A DNA stretch of 64,000 nt from Pseudomonas mendocina (GCA_037482215.1 CP148074.1:2418001-2482000), one strand, 5' to 3'; counted from the first letter of the stretch, positions 27,195 to 35,937 are shown. The notes: generated by a model not told the origin, from the sequence alone. Numbers and translations are program-made.

Positions 27195-28124
27195 TCAATC
27201 CTCTTTGGCCCACGGGCCTTTGCCCTTGGCCTTCATGACTTCTTTGTTGCGCTTGGCTCGCTCGATGATCTGCGGCACCAGCGGCTTGCCGTCATCGCCC
27301 ACCAGTACAGATACCGTGCTGCACTTGCAGTTGATCGAATTGCCGTTCTGACTCCACCATTCGCGCTGTTCGTCAGTGGTGTGCAGCGTTGCGTGCCTGG
27401 CTGCATGCGTGGCCCGAGTTGTCGGGCTTAGCGCGGACATGTGCATTTCGAGCGATGTGAGCCCGTATCGGTCGGCTGCGTAGTCGATCTCATCCATGCG
27501 CGCCCTGCGTAGGGCTGTGGTGATCTCTGTCCGGGCTATGCGGCTTGCACGCCTCGCCTCAATACCAGCCTGCTCGGTTAGGTTCTTGGCAACCTCACGC
27601 GGGTTAATCCCTCGACCTATTCCGTCGGTCAGGACGCGAGCCATATTTGCCCTGATCTCCCCGCTAAGCCACCGCATTTCCTCAAACTCACTTGCCGCGA
27701 TAAGCGCTATTCGGTTGAGATATGGGGTGGATCTGATCACGCTTGCCAGTGACTGCTGACCGCCTGCGTAAGCCGCCGATTGCCGAGCAAGGTTCGCGTA
27801 CTGCTGGCCAGTGCCGCGCTGGTAAGCGACTGAAACGTAGGTCGCAAAGAACCAGACGTTTTGCTCTCCGCCCTCCAACAGCTGCGCCTCAACCTCCCGC
27901 CCAGCCCCGTCGAGAACCGAGCTAAGCAGGAAGGCGTCAATGGCGAATGTGTAGCGCTTATTGACTACAGGCTCAGCCGGAATGCGATTGAGCCCGGCAA
28001 TGTATGCATCCCTGATCCTTCTGATTCGGCTCGCAAAGTCGTTGATTGCGCCCCGCTCAAGCCGGTCAACCCCTGTTGGATCAGCTGGATTTGCCGGTAG
28101 GATCGGCGCTCTTCGCATCGTCAT
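27195..28124 (-). CDS. SPP1 gp7/MuF-like head morphogenesis protein
   Basis: A 309-aa minor head protein after the portal gene. The C-terminal half has the MuF-type pattern RASRIARTEITTALRRARMD, then SPTTRATHAARHATLH and NGNSINCKCSTVSV (the Cys-rich end of the domain). It is thought to sit at the portal and assist DNA injection. Overlaps the portal gene by 44 nt if started at 28124; a start at 28118 is also in frame. Confidence 0.85.
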   Translation of the reverse strand: MTMRRAPILPANPADPTGVDRLERGAINDFASRIRRIRDAYIAGLNRIPAEPVVNKRYTFAIDAFLLSSVLDGAGREVEAQLLEGGEQNVWFFATYVSVAYQRGTGQQYANLARQSAAYAGGQQSLASVIRSTPYLNRIALIAASEFEEMRWLSGEIRANMARVLTDGIGRGINPREVAKNLTEQAGIEARRASRIARTEITTALRRARMDEIDYAADRYGLTSLEMHMSALSPTTRATHAARHATLHTTDEQREWWSQNGNSINCKCSTVSVLVGDDGKPLVPQIIERAKRNKEVMKAKGKGPWAKED

Positions 28125-29457
28125 CCTCCGGGTCGTTATCTGGCAGCGGCTCAGGCAGCTCGTCAGGCTCGTAGCCCGCCGTTTCGCGTATCTCGCTCGC
28201 GCTGAAATACTCAGCGCCGCCGCCCAGGCTCTTCTCGTTGATCTCTGCCAGCGTCTTGGAATTGGCCAGCATTTCAGCTTTCGCCGGAACGGTCAGGTCA
28301 TCCCAAATAGCCGTGAACTTGGCTTTCGTGTCGATGAGCTTGATTCGCATCAGATGAGCAACGAAGTCGTTAATTTCGCGGGTTAATTCACGAACTCGCC
28401 TTGCCTGACAGCGCGCATTGAAATACTTCTGATCTTCAGAACTGGCTCGTTCGCCGGTCTGCATGCCAACAAGAACCTTGGTAGGTATATCCAGCGCTGC
28501 GGAAATTGTCTGAAGGTTGATGTTGTAGGTTGGCGTTGGGTCTGGCACCGCCGACACCAATGGCGTGGTTGTAGCGCCCTGCGTGATCAGCATGAGGTCA
28601 TTGCCTCGGTTGACCTGCCTGGCGGCGTCGTTGAACTTCACCTGAAGCTCATCAAGCCCAACCCCGTAAATAGCGGCAATCCCAGCAAGATCCACCTCTT
28701 TGTCGAAATTTACGTTGAGCTGTCGTGAAGCATTCTTGAGGAAAGACTCACCGCTACCGCCCTCTACCTTCTCAATACTGACGAAGTTGTTATAGGCAGG
28801 CTCAAGGAAGCCGATGGCGTCCGATGCGTAGTCACCGAGGATAAATACGCGGTCTGGGTGAATCTTGCGGTCGCTGACATGTCCGCCAGGCAAAACCTCT
28901 CGATATGTCCACTCTTTGGGCTTGCCGTAATTCTCTGACTTAGTGTCTGTTTCCAGCTCTCCCGGCTGAAGACTGCAAGCCCACGCGGGGATCACCTTAA
29001 CAAGTTTGCTTTTGCTGCCAACCACAGGCTGATCCCAGCCGTTGCTGTCATTAATTTGCAGCAGCAAGCCAGAGTAGCGCCCTACCAATCGTCGCTTGTC
29101 AGACTCGAAAAAGTTATACCAAAGGGCGTTATTGAATATCTCGGAGACGGTTTTCTCCCACTTCGTTGTATTTTTTGTGCGATCCCTTTTCCCTTCACCC
29201 TCGATCACCTCAGGATCAGTAGACCAGCACTTGTCGGTGATCTTCTTTACTGCACCAAACGCCAGCCCGCCACGACGGTACAGGCTCATAAGCTGGCCAA
29301 AGTCTACCGTTTTAGGGAATCCGTATTCACACCATGCTTGCGGGCGCTTGTCGTCGATAGCTCCAGCAACGCCGTAAGCGCTTGCCATTGCCATGCGCGA
29401 CCGAGCCATAGCCTGATCAAGGGCATGGTTAACCGCCAGGGTGAGATTGTCAGTCAT
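28081..29457 (-). CDS. Portal protein (DUF1073 type)
   Basis: A 458-aa protein with features of the DUF1073 portal family: RRGGLAFGAVKKITDKCWST near the start, IHPDRVFILGDYASDAIGFL in the middle and KVLVGMQTGERASSEDQKYF followed by a helical C-terminal part and an acidic tail. It forms the dodecameric DNA gate of the head. Between large terminase and the MuF-like gene, as expected. Confidence 0.88.
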   Translation of the reverse strand: MTDNLTLAVNHALDQAMARSRMAMASAYGVAGAIDDKRPQAWCEYGFPKTVDFGQLMSLYRRGGLAFGAVKKITDKCWSTDPEVIEGEGKRDRTKNTTKWEKTVSEIFNNALWYNFFESDKRRLVGRYSGLLLQINDSNGWDQPVVGSKSKLVKVIPAWACSLQPGELETDTKSENYGKPKEWTYREVLPGGHVSDRKIHPDRVFILGDYASDAIGFLEPAYNNFVSIEKVEGGSGESFLKNASRQLNVNFDKEVDLAGIAAIYGVGLDELQVKFNDAARQVNRGNDLMLITQGATTTPLVSAVPDPTPTYNINLQTISAALDIPTKVLVGMQTGERASSEDQKYFNARCQARRVRELTREINDFVAHLMRIKLIDTKAKFTAIWDDLTVPAKAEMLANSKTLAEINEKSLGGGAEYFSASEIRETAGYEPDELPEPLPDNDPEDDDAKSADPTGKSS

Positions 29458-29656
29458 TGCGTAATTCCGTCCTGAGTATCAATCCCGGCCTGTCGTCCGG
29501 CCTTACAAGCTCAACTGTCGATTGCTCCGGGTCGCGCCAGATCAGCGTCCCTTCAGCGCCAGCATTGTCAGCGGCTACCGTGCGAGCACATGAAAGGCAG
29601 CGGGCACGAACAACCACCGCCTGACCGTTGCGGGCGGTAAGTATGAAAATGGCCAT
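29450..29656 (-). CDS. Small protein between terminase and portal, unknown
   Basis: A 68-aa protein (MAIFILTARNGQAVVVRARC) with a CLSC pair. Its start overlaps the terminase stop by 1 nt and its end overlaps the portal start by 8 nt, so it is probably translated in the operon. No family recognised. Confidence 0.55.
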   Translation of the reverse strand: MAIFILTARNGQAVVVRARCLSCARTVAADNAGAEGTLIWRDPEQSTVELVRPDDRPGLILRTELRND

Positions 29657-31119
29657 TAGCGCATTCCGGGGAGAAGGATGCCGACAGGCGTTGACCCGCC
29701 AAGCTCTGTTAGTGCGTAAACCATCGCGTCCAGGCGATCTGGCGACTTCTTCGCCGTTGCCGGTACGTATTCCATTAGCTGGTTTTCAAGGGTGTACAGC
29801 GCCCCAGCATGCGACACACGCCCTTGCTCATACAGGGCTGATATCGGTTCGGCTCGGGCAAATTTGCCCTTACTGGCGTGAACTCGAATGATCCGGCCCT
29901 TGAACCCTGCGTTGCGAAGAGTTTCCTCTGCCATGTCGCCGCCCTGGTTCGTCTCAATGACGATGGCGTCAGCGCTGTGCTGCTCATATGCAGCCATAGC
30001 CTTCTTAGCCCAGCCAGCCGGTGAGTACTTGCCGCTGTAATCTCCATCAACAGAGAACACGCGCTTATCGCCAGCCCCATATGAGCTGGCCGCAACAATT
30101 CCTGTTTCGTCGCTCTCGTCGCTGTTTGTGGCCTGCGGGTCGATAGCGACAACCGTTCGGTGCCGGTCTTGGTTAATCTGGAGCGCGTGAGCCGCTGCAA
30201 TAAGCTGCTCAGTCCACAGCGCGCCTTCCGTATTAAACCGGCGAGGCCTCTGCATGTATTGCGCTTCAGCGGTTCTGCGGTGTGCAAACAGTGCAGTCCT
30301 GTGGCTTTCGTTGTGCTTGAAAGGCCAGAGCCAGCCATCAGGCAGGCCGTGATCAATAGGAATGCCATGCGTGTTTTCCGCCAGGTACGATTCGCTGTTG
30401 TCGATGATCACCGGCAGATTCAGATGGTGCCACTTCTCGCCAGATCCACCGCGCAACAAGTAACCACTCAGGTCGTGGTAGTGAATGCGCTGCATGATCA
30501 CTACCATCGGAGTCGTTTCGACAGCGAGGCGGCTTTTGATTGTTTCGTTGAAGCGGTTATTCACCCCATCCCGCACGACTTCGCTATATGCATCATCTGG
30601 CTTAACTGGGTCGTCGATGATCAGCGCGCCCTGCCAGCCCGGCTCCATGTGCCCAGCTCGGAAGCCGGTCACCTGACCAGCCGCAGACGATGCATAAACG
30701 CCGCCGCCGTTCTCAGTCCACCACATAGCCTTGCTGTCTGCGTCATCGCGCAGACTCATCGGCCACATAGCCTGATAAGCCGATGACTTAACCATCGCCC
30801 TGGCCGTACTGGAGTTGAGCAGAGCCAGATTGTGCGAGTAAGACAGGTGCATAAACCGGGCGCGGTTGTTCAGCGCCAGCCCCCTGCCGATCATGTTGAT
30901 CGTTGCGAGCTCTGTCTTTGTGTACCCAGGCGGAACGTTAATGATTAACCGCTGGATCTCGCCACTAATAACCCGATCAAGCGTTTCCTGAATGACCCGG
31001 TGATGCGGCGCAACGATCATCTTTCCGCCAGTACGCTGCTTGAAAAAGTAGCGTGCGAAGTAAAGCCCCTCCTCCTCACACTCAACCTTTCTAGCCAGCG
31101 TAATGGCGTCAGCAGTCAT
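29656..31119 (-). CDS. Terminase large subunit
   Basis: A 487-aa packaging motor. Walker A-like VPPGYTKTEL is at about residues 62-71, Walker B-like GALIIDDPVK near 165, a motif III-like Thr-rich segment follows, and the RNase H-fold nuclease begins near 320 (VVAIDPQATNSDESDE) and runs to SPDRLDAMVYALTEL. I use ATG 31119, preceded by GAGAAAG inside the small terminase end; a longer in-frame start lacks support. Confidence 0.93.
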   Translation of the reverse strand: MTADAITLARKVECEEEGLYFARYFFKQRTGGKMIVAPHHRVIQETLDRVISGEIQRLIINVPPGYTKTELATINMIGRGLALNNRARFMHLSYSHNLALLNSSTARAMVKSSAYQAMWPMSLRDDADSKAMWWTENGGGVYASSAAGQVTGFRAGHMEPGWQGALIIDDPVKPDDAYSEVVRDGVNNRFNETIKSRLAVETTPMVVIMQRIHYHDLSGYLLRGGSGEKWHHLNLPVIIDNSESYLAENTHGIPIDHGLPDGWLWPFKHNESHRTALFAHRRTAEAQYMQRPRRFNTEGALWTEQLIAAAHALQINQDRHRTVVAIDPQATNSDESDETGIVAASSYGAGDKRVFSVDGDYSGKYSPAGWAKKAMAAYEQHSADAIVIETNQGGDMAEETLRNAGFKGRIIRVHASKGKFARAEPISALYEQGRVSHAGALYTLENQLMEYVPATAKKSPDRLDAMVYALTELGGSTPVGILLPGMR

Positions 31120-31693
31120 CTTTCTCCAGCATTTCGCGGCGGGCTTGCTTGTATTCTTCTTTCGAGAGAGCAGCAACAGCTACCGGCCCGCCATTAGGCC
31201 CGGAAACTTCGTGCTTGGTTGCCGACTCCCATCCCTGCAGCTTCGCCAGTTGCTGAATGGCCTGCAAGGGCGAGTGAGTCTTGATCTTGATTCCGTCTTT
31301 CGTGGCGCTCAGCTCAGCAATGGCTGATAGCTTTTTAGGGTCTTGCAGGGCTGAATCTTTGATCTTCCATGACGCCTGGATGACAGGCTGCCCATCCTGC
31401 TCTCCAATCTCGTATGTGCCGAACTCAACCAGGTCCGACAGATCAGTACGAGCGAACAAGGAAAGCCGCTCAAGAGCCTCTTGCCGCGACATTACAGCAG
31501 CAGATACAGCGGCCTGATTAAGCTCGGCCAGCCTTTGGGCAACCTTTGGGTGAGACAGCATCTTGCTCGCCTCTTCCCAGACCTGCTTTTCCTTCATTCG
31601 AGCCGCACTGTATGACCTTCTGTACGACTCGCTGGCATTACCCGTTTCGAGGTAAGCCAAACAGAAGGCCTCCTGTTTTTGGGTTAGCGCCAT
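31109..31693 (-). CDS. Terminase small subunit
   Basis: A 194-aa DNA-recognition subunit of the Terminase_2 type: MALTQKQEAFCLAYLETGNA with the HTH-like GNASESYRRSYSA, SKMLSHPKVAQRLAEL, and a helical middle with MSRQEALERLSLFA. It overlaps the large subunit by 11 nt. The packaging start site is probably in or just upstream of this gene. Confidence 0.9.
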   Translation of the reverse strand: MALTQKQEAFCLAYLETGNASESYRRSYSAARMKEKQVWEEASKMLSHPKVAQRLAELNQAAVSAAVMSRQEALERLSLFARTDLSDLVEFGTYEIGEQDGQPVIQASWKIKDSALQDPKKLSAIAELSATKDGIKIKTHSPLQAIQQLAKLQGWESATKHEVSGPNGGPVAVAALSKEEYKQARREMLEKDDC

Positions 31694-31731
31694 TGGGAGA
31701 TACCTTTAAAACCCTTCGTAGTCGTCACACA

Positions 31732-32139
31732 TCACAGCCCGGCCTTGTTCTTAGCATTCAGAACAACTTCCACAATCTCTGTGATCTCGCGATTCTTCTT
31801 GCCTTCGCTCCAGGCGAACAGTGCCCGGACTATCACCCATGCAGGCAGGCCGCACAGGAATACGACGCCGCCAATAGCGATCATCCCTGCATCGTCCTGC
31901 GCCCAGTGGGCAATCTCTAACCAGCGCACAAGGAATGCGCCGCCACCGATGCTTCCCACCAGCGTGCTGATCATTGCCACCACGAACTCACGGGGGCTTT
32001 TCGGCAGCGTCATAGCCATTACGACCACGGCTGCAAGGATGGCCATCGCACCAAACGCGCCGAGCTTATAGAGCGCGATACCACCGACAGCGGTCAACGG
32101 ACCCGGCTCTGACATAAGTTGAACGCCTGTATGTTTCAT
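31732..32139 (-). CDS. Holin-like membrane protein
   Basis: A 135-aa protein with three hydrophobic segments (about 25-43 AFGAMAILAAVVVMAM, 54-71 AMISTLVGSIGGGAFLV, 86-107 IAIGGVVFLCGLPAWVI) and a charged tail (WSEGKKNREITE). The start has GGGAGG upstream. As first gene after the late promoter it fits a holin, although lysozyme and spanins lie 22 kb away at the other end of the late operon. Confidence 0.7.
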   Translation of the reverse strand: MKHTGVQLMSEPGPLTAVGGIALYKLGAFGAMAILAAVVVMAMTLPKSPREFVVAMISTLVGSIGGGAFLVRWLEIAHWAQDDAGMIAIGGVVFLCGLPAWVIVRALFAWSEGKKNREITEIVEVVLNAKNKAGL

Positions 32140-32343
32140 GAGGCCTCCCGGCGTAGCCAGGTGGTGTATTTAGATCCAGCACGCACGCGCAAGCATCCGC
32201 CGTATGGCAAAGAGCATGACGGGGGCTGGATGTTCAGGAATAAAAGACCCGCACGATTTGTGATTGCACGAAGGCAGAGGCATGGCGGGTTAAGAGCCCG
32301 TGAAGGAACAAAACACGGACTGGTCGCACACTGGCACGGAAAC

Positions 32344-32378
32344 GAAAAAGCCCCGGCATTTCTGCAGGGGCTTCGTTG
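32344..32378 (-). terminator. Terminator downstream of the late promoter (tR'-like)
   Basis: Hairpin AAGCCCC/GGGGCTT, extendable with a bulge to an 11-bp stem, then T5 on the minus strand. It lies about 30 nt after the predicted late start site, the place of a Q-sensitive terminator. Confidence 0.75.
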
Positions 32379-32415
32379 TATTTCATCATGACGCAGTTAC
32401 GTCAGCATGTGGAAA

Positions 32416-32444
32416 AAGGTACGCCAGCCGCACGGGAATGTCAA
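32416..32444 (-). promoter_or_regulatory. Candidate late promoter (PR'-like)
   Basis: On the minus strand a consensus -35 TTGACA (32444-32439), a 17-bp spacer and a weak -10 TACCTT (32421-32416). It lies immediately after the Q-position gene and before a terminator and the holin/terminase/structural genes. Confidence 0.65.
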
Positions 32445-32461
32445 TACGTTATAACGATGCC

Positions 32462-33163
32462 TCACGCCGCCTCTTTCAACTCTGCCACGACAGCTGCAAC
32501 CGGCTGGAGTGCCAGCTTGTCTATGTCGTTGCAAACCTCGGCCATCATGTCGACTACTGATTGCCAGTCACGATCCCAGCTGCTGCTTCTTAGCTTGACT
32601 CCATATACATCATTAAGCGCCGCACGGAATGCCTCGGGCGTGGGTGTTGGGTCAATACCCGCGCTCATGCCGCCCTGGTGCATACGGCGATACCGATGCA
32701 GGCATATCTTGGCGACATAGAAAGCCTTTTCGCGCTTCTCAGCCGTGACACGCACGCCATGATAGATGCGTCGGGTTTCGTACCACTCCCAAACCAGTTG
32801 CTCTGCTGCCTCCATGTCGTCAATCGTGGCGATTGGGCTGTACATGTGATTGCCGAACGCACGCAACCCAGGCGACAGGCTTGATACTGCTTTCTGTATG
32901 TGGCCAGCCAGTGCCCGATCAACCAGCTTTGACGCCGAATTAGTGCGCCCCACTCTGTCCTGCTTAGCCGGTGGACAGTAGATGTGCTGCGTCCATGTGC
33001 AGGGGCGGCCAAATTCATCTACATCAGCAATCTTGCGCTTGATGAAGCCGCCAGCCTCGACAATGCCAAGCTCTGCTTGCTCAGCCATCATTGAGGAAAT
33101 GCTGTCCCAGCGCTCATAGAATGCCGCTGACCATGCTTCGCGTGCCGACCGTAGCTGCATCAT
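32462..33163 (-). CDS. Q-position protein, putative late antiterminator
   Basis: A 233-aa protein (MMQLRSAREAWSAAFYERWD onward) with a central HQ segment (NHMYSPIATIDDMEAAEQLV) and a helical basic region with YVAKICLHRYRRMHQGG that could bind DNA. I do not see the zinc motif of lambda/82 Q. It is the last gene of the early leftward operon, directly before a promoter-terminator pair that looks like PR'/tR', so antitermination is the likely role. Overlaps the Lar-like gene by 4 nt. Confidence 0.6.
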   Translation of the reverse strand: MMQLRSAREAWSAAFYERWDSISSMMAEQAELGIVEAGGFIKRKIADVDEFGRPCTWTQHIYCPPAKQDRVGRTNSASKLVDRALAGHIQKAVSSLSPGLRAFGNHMYSPIATIDDMEAAEQLVWEWYETRRIYHGVRVTAEKREKAFYVAKICLHRYRRMHQGGMSAGIDPTPTPEAFRAALNDVYGVKLRSSSWDRDWQSVVDMMAEVCNDIDKLALQPVAAVVAELKEAA

Positions 33164-33474
33164 TCCGAAGCCCTCGGCCAGATATTCAAGCCGCTCTCAG
33201 CATTAGCATCGTAAAGCGCTCTGTTTTTACTTGTGCGCTCATTCCAAGCCATAGCTGCTGCCAGCTTTAGTTCATTCAGGTCGCTCTCATCATCGTAAGC
33301 ATCCAGCGTTGGGCCTTGAGCTCCGCACTCATGGCAGTAGACAAACACCTGAGCGCCGACGCCGGAGCACTCTGCAAGCGCTGCAACTACAACGCCATCG
33401 GCGCTATCAACAGCCATAACGCATGGAGGCCCCTCACAGAATGGGCATGGATTCATCTTGATTGGCTCGATCAT
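33160..33474 (-). CDS. Lar-like restriction alleviation protein
   Basis: A 104-aa protein with the Lar pattern: MNPCPFCEGPPCVM near the start, VYCHECGAQGP, then LAAAMAWNERTSKN. The two CxxC pairs probably bind zinc. E. coli Rac Lar reduces restriction of unmodified DNA by type I enzymes. Overlaps both neighbours by 4 nt (ATGA). Confidence 0.8.
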   Translation of the reverse strand: MIEPIKMNPCPFCEGPPCVMAVDSADGVVVAALAECSGVGAQVFVYCHECGAQGPTLDAYDDESDLNELKLAAAMAWNERTSKNRALYDANAESGLNIWPRASE

Positions 33475-33698
33475 TCCGAAGCCCCCTGTCCTTTCTTGTT
33501 TTCCAGCTCAATCAGCAGATCGATGTAGTGCTTGGCCTTCTCCAGATCAGCAATGCCGTTCTTCTTGCGCCAGCGGGAGACGTATTTGATTACATTGCCC
33601 TCGAAGTACCCGATTCCGTTTGCGTGGATGTATTCGACTGGCTGGATTGGCTGGTCTTTGTAGTGGGCGCCGCCGACTTGGATATCCAGTGCACTCAT
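33471..33698 (-). CDS. DUF3310 protein
   Basis: A 75-aa protein with the DUF3310 signature VGGAHYKDQPIQPVEYI, GNVIKYVSRWRKKNG and LEKAKHYIDLLIELE. Related proteins include phage T7 and other nucleotide-metabolism-linked small proteins of unclear role. Coupled to both neighbours by 4-nt overlaps. Confidence 0.85.
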   Translation of the reverse strand: MSALDIQVGGAHYKDQPIQPVEYIHANGIGYFEGNVIKYVSRWRKKNGIADLEKAKHYIDLLIELENKKGQGASE

Positions 33699-34288
33699 GC
33701 CACCCCCCTCTTCAGTTCACGCACCAGCGCCCGGTAATGGGCTTTGATGGCCTTGATTTCGTCTACCGTGTACTTCTTCGGCTCATGCGGGCCTTCCAGC
33801 CACTCAACGGCCTCCAGCCCGATCTTGCGCACCAGGTTGATTCGGTACTCCACTACGTTGCCGCTCATGTGGTTATTGCAGGGGGCGCATTGCTTGTGGA
33901 CGTTAAGCGGCTCAAAGCGCAACTCAGGAGTGCTGCCAACTGTCCGGTAGTGGCCCGCGTGCCACTGGCCCTGGTGGTGACGCCCACAGCTCACGCACGG
34001 CAGCTGGGCATCACGCGCACGCACCCAGGCATTGAATGCAGTCTGCGCCTCACGCAGGTAATCGCCGCGCGACTTGATCCGCTCCTTGGCCGCCTTGATT
34101 TCCCGGCGCTCGACCTGGGCCAGCGCCTTGCGCTCCTTGTCCTGTTTCGCCCGGGCGATAACCAGGCCGCACTCAGGGCCGCACCAGGTCTGGAAGGTCT
34201 GGCTCGGCACAAACGGCGCTCGACAGGTACGCACCGCGCACTTCTTCGGCTTGCTGCTGATCGCCTTCAGGGGCTTGCGGGAGGCCAC
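33695..34288 (-). CDS. ninG: NinG/Rap recombination protein
   Basis: A 197-aa protein with the NinG arrangement: basic N-terminus, two Cys pairs (CAVRTCRAPF, CGPEC), a charged helix, then CVSCGRHHQGQWHAGHYRTV and NVHKQCAPCNNHMSGN, an HNH-like zinc fold. Lambda NinG/Rap is a structure-specific nuclease for recombination intermediates and fits with the RecT/exonuclease genes at 45-47 kb. Confidence 0.9.
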   Translation of the reverse strand: MASRKPLKAISSKPKKCAVRTCRAPFVPSQTFQTWCGPECGLVIARAKQDKERKALAQVERREIKAAKERIKSRGDYLREAQTAFNAWVRARDAQLPCVSCGRHHQGQWHAGHYRTVGSTPELRFEPLNVHKQCAPCNNHMSGNVVEYRINLVRKIGLEAVEWLEGPHEPKKYTVDEIKAIKAHYRALVRELKRGVA

Positions 34289-34289
34289 C

Positions 34290-34796
34290 CTACAGCCCTT
34301 TCAGCAATGACTGAAGCTGGCGCAGCTTATCCAGCGCCTCTGCATCCTTCCCTTCGCACTCCCTGAGCGCAGCAGCAGCATCGTCAACTCGGTCAGCGAG
34401 CAACTTGAAACGGCTAGCAAAATGACTCGCGCAACTGCGCACCTCTTCGCCTATCTGCACTAGCATTTCATGCACATTCACATCGGAGCCATGCGTAATC
34501 TCGGCCTCTACTGGCGGCACAGCTGCCGGTGCCTTAACAGGCTGCGACGCCGCTGCTGCGTAATCCTGCAGTGATCGGCGCTGATACCTGTCCAGTCCGA
34601 CACGCTTGATAAGCCCAAGATCAACCAGATCAACAAGGCTTTCCTCGATAATCTTCCGGTCACTAAGGCCGCTATCTCGCCTGACGTTCTGAGCGATCTG
34701 ATGCACCTGGTGTGCCTCAGAAACAGGAACGCAGTGGTAAACCTTCTTGCTGTTTCCGGCCAATGGATGACCGCCAATTTTCAAAACTGCACTCAT
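34290..34796 (-). CDS. Unknown nin-region protein with helical C-terminus
   Basis: A 168-aa protein. The first 75 residues (SEAHQVHQIAQNVRRDSGLS, IIEESLVDLVDLGLIKRVGL) look like a winged-helix domain; the last 50 form a probable coiled coil (LRECEGKDAEALDKLRQLQS). It overlaps the DUF1367 gene by 4 nt. No family recognised; a DNA-binding role is possible. Confidence 0.65.
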   Translation of the reverse strand: MSAVLKIGGHPLAGNSKKVYHCVPVSEAHQVHQIAQNVRRDSGLSDRKIIEESLVDLVDLGLIKRVGLDRYQRRSLQDYAAAASQPVKAPAAVPPVEAEITHGSDVNVHEMLVQIGEEVRSCASHFASRFKLLADRVDDAAAALRECEGKDAEALDKLRQLQSLLKGL

Positions 34797-35380
34797 GCAA
34801 AGCTCCCCATATGATCAGCCGCCGCCATCGCGTCAGCCTCGGTTTCAAAGTGCGCCGACAACACCAACCGCCAGCAAGCGTTGAACACATCGCGATAAAG
34901 CGGCTCGAAAGCCGTGTCGTCCATCGCCGCCCAGCTGATCGACTTGCGTTCTTTGCGCACACCACCAGGCGTTTGCACCAGGTTGTAATGACCGGCCTCA
35001 ACAGTGATCCAGTCGCGGAATGCTTCACGGCTTTTCTCAACTGCCGGGAAGCGCTCGGCTCGCTCAGACTCAAGCTGTGCGATGTACGCATCAACGGCGA
35101 TATTGAGCTGGCCGGGACGATTATTCAGCTGCTCGAAATACCGCTGCAGGCCGCGAATACCTCGCAGTTCCTGCTGGGGCACCAACCCGCCTTTCGGCTC
35201 CCAGTACTCCCAAGCAAGATCCAGCATTGCGAAGAACTTGTTGTGGAAGGCTGCGTTGCGCATCTTGCGAAACTCGCCATGAATGACCTGGCCATGCTTC
35301 CACTTGCTGATCAGCTCGCGGTCGGCGTCGGTAGCCGGAACCAGGCCCTGGCCGCTGCGCATGAGTGCGATTTCAGCCAT
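34793..35380 (-). CDS. DUF1367 protein
   Basis: A 195-aa protein. The start ATG at 35380 gives MAEIALMRSGQGLVPATDAD, then ELISKWKHGQVIHGEFRKMR and NKFFAMLDLAWEYW, matching DUF1367 of lambdoid nin regions. An upstream in-frame extension of 43 residues is not family-like. Function unknown; often next to NinB/NinG-type recombination genes. Confidence 0.8.
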   Translation of the reverse strand: MAEIALMRSGQGLVPATDADRELISKWKHGQVIHGEFRKMRNAAFHNKFFAMLDLAWEYWEPKGGLVPQQELRGIRGLQRYFEQLNNRPGQLNIAVDAYIAQLESERAERFPAVEKSREAFRDWITVEAGHYNLVQTPGGVRKERKSISWAAMDDTAFEPLYRDVFNACWRLVLSAHFETEADAMAAADHMGSFA

Positions 35381-35579
35381 TGCGAACCTCGACCAGTTGC
35401 CCGATATCCCCAGCAGTGCGGCGCATTTCAGCGAGGATGTAGCTCGCATGCTCAAACGACAGCGCGTAGAAGTAAGAACTGAACCTGCCGTCCGGCGTTG
35501 AGTACTCAAAGCTGAACAGCGCCCAGGTCTTTCCGTCCTGAATGACTGAAAGCGGCAGAGTTACGGCGTTTTTAGCCAT
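35373..35579 (-). CDS. Small nin-region protein, unknown
   Basis: A 68-aa protein (MAKNAVTLPLSVIQDGKTWA, FSFEYSTPDGRFSSYFYALS) overlapping both neighbours by 8 nt. Reads as a compact alpha/beta protein. No family recognised. The ATG at 35579 is favoured over a longer in-frame start that would run deep into the neighbour. Confidence 0.6.
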   Translation of the reverse strand: MAKNAVTLPLSVIQDGKTWALFSFEYSTPDGRFSSYFYALSFEHASYILAEMRRTAGDIGQLVEVRNG

Positions 35580-35937
35580 GGCGAACCTCCACCATCCCAG
35601 CGCCCTCGCAGCGCTCGCACTCATGACGCTGGTGCTCGTAACCGCTGCATTCTGGGCATGGGCGCTTGGGCTGCTCCAGCTTATCCGCCTTGCTCAGATA
35701 GCTTTCGAGGGGATGGGCTACCCGCACAGGCTCAACCGGAACGATGCGCTGATTTGATGGAGCCAGCGCCTTGGCCGCCTCAGTCATGACCAAGCCCTTC
35801 CCGTCACATACATGGCACCAGCGGCGCTCCAACTCATACCCGCGGCAGTGAGTGCACTTACGCAGCAGGGGCTGACGATCACTACGCAGCCGGTCCGCCA
35901 GCTCGCGCTCTGCGCTGCAAAGTTCGATATCAGTCAT
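35572..35937 (-). CDS. Small protein with two DnaJ-type zinc knuckles
   Basis: A 121-aa protein with two copies of the DnaJ Cys-rich pattern: CTHCRGYELERRWCHVCDGK at about residues 28-47 and CPECSGYEHQRHECERCEGA at about 93-112. Each has CxxCxG spaced from a second CxxCxG. A J domain is absent. Similar zinc-knuckle proteins occur in nin regions; the partner is unknown. Confidence 0.7.
   Translation of the reverse strand: MTDIELCSAERELADRLRSDRQPLLRKCTHCRGYELERRWCHVCDGKGLVMTEAAKALAPSNQRIVPVEPVRVAHPLESYLSKADKLEQPKRPCPECSGYEHQRHECERCEGAGMVEVRHG

Larger units (their letters stand above)
32140..32461. other. Late control region without genes
   Basis: The 322-nt gap holds the probable late promoter and terminator (listed separately). 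The 200 nt next to the holin contain short inverted repeats but no gene. A cos-like site could lie here, upstream of the terminase genes, but I cannot identify one. Confidence 0.5.
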
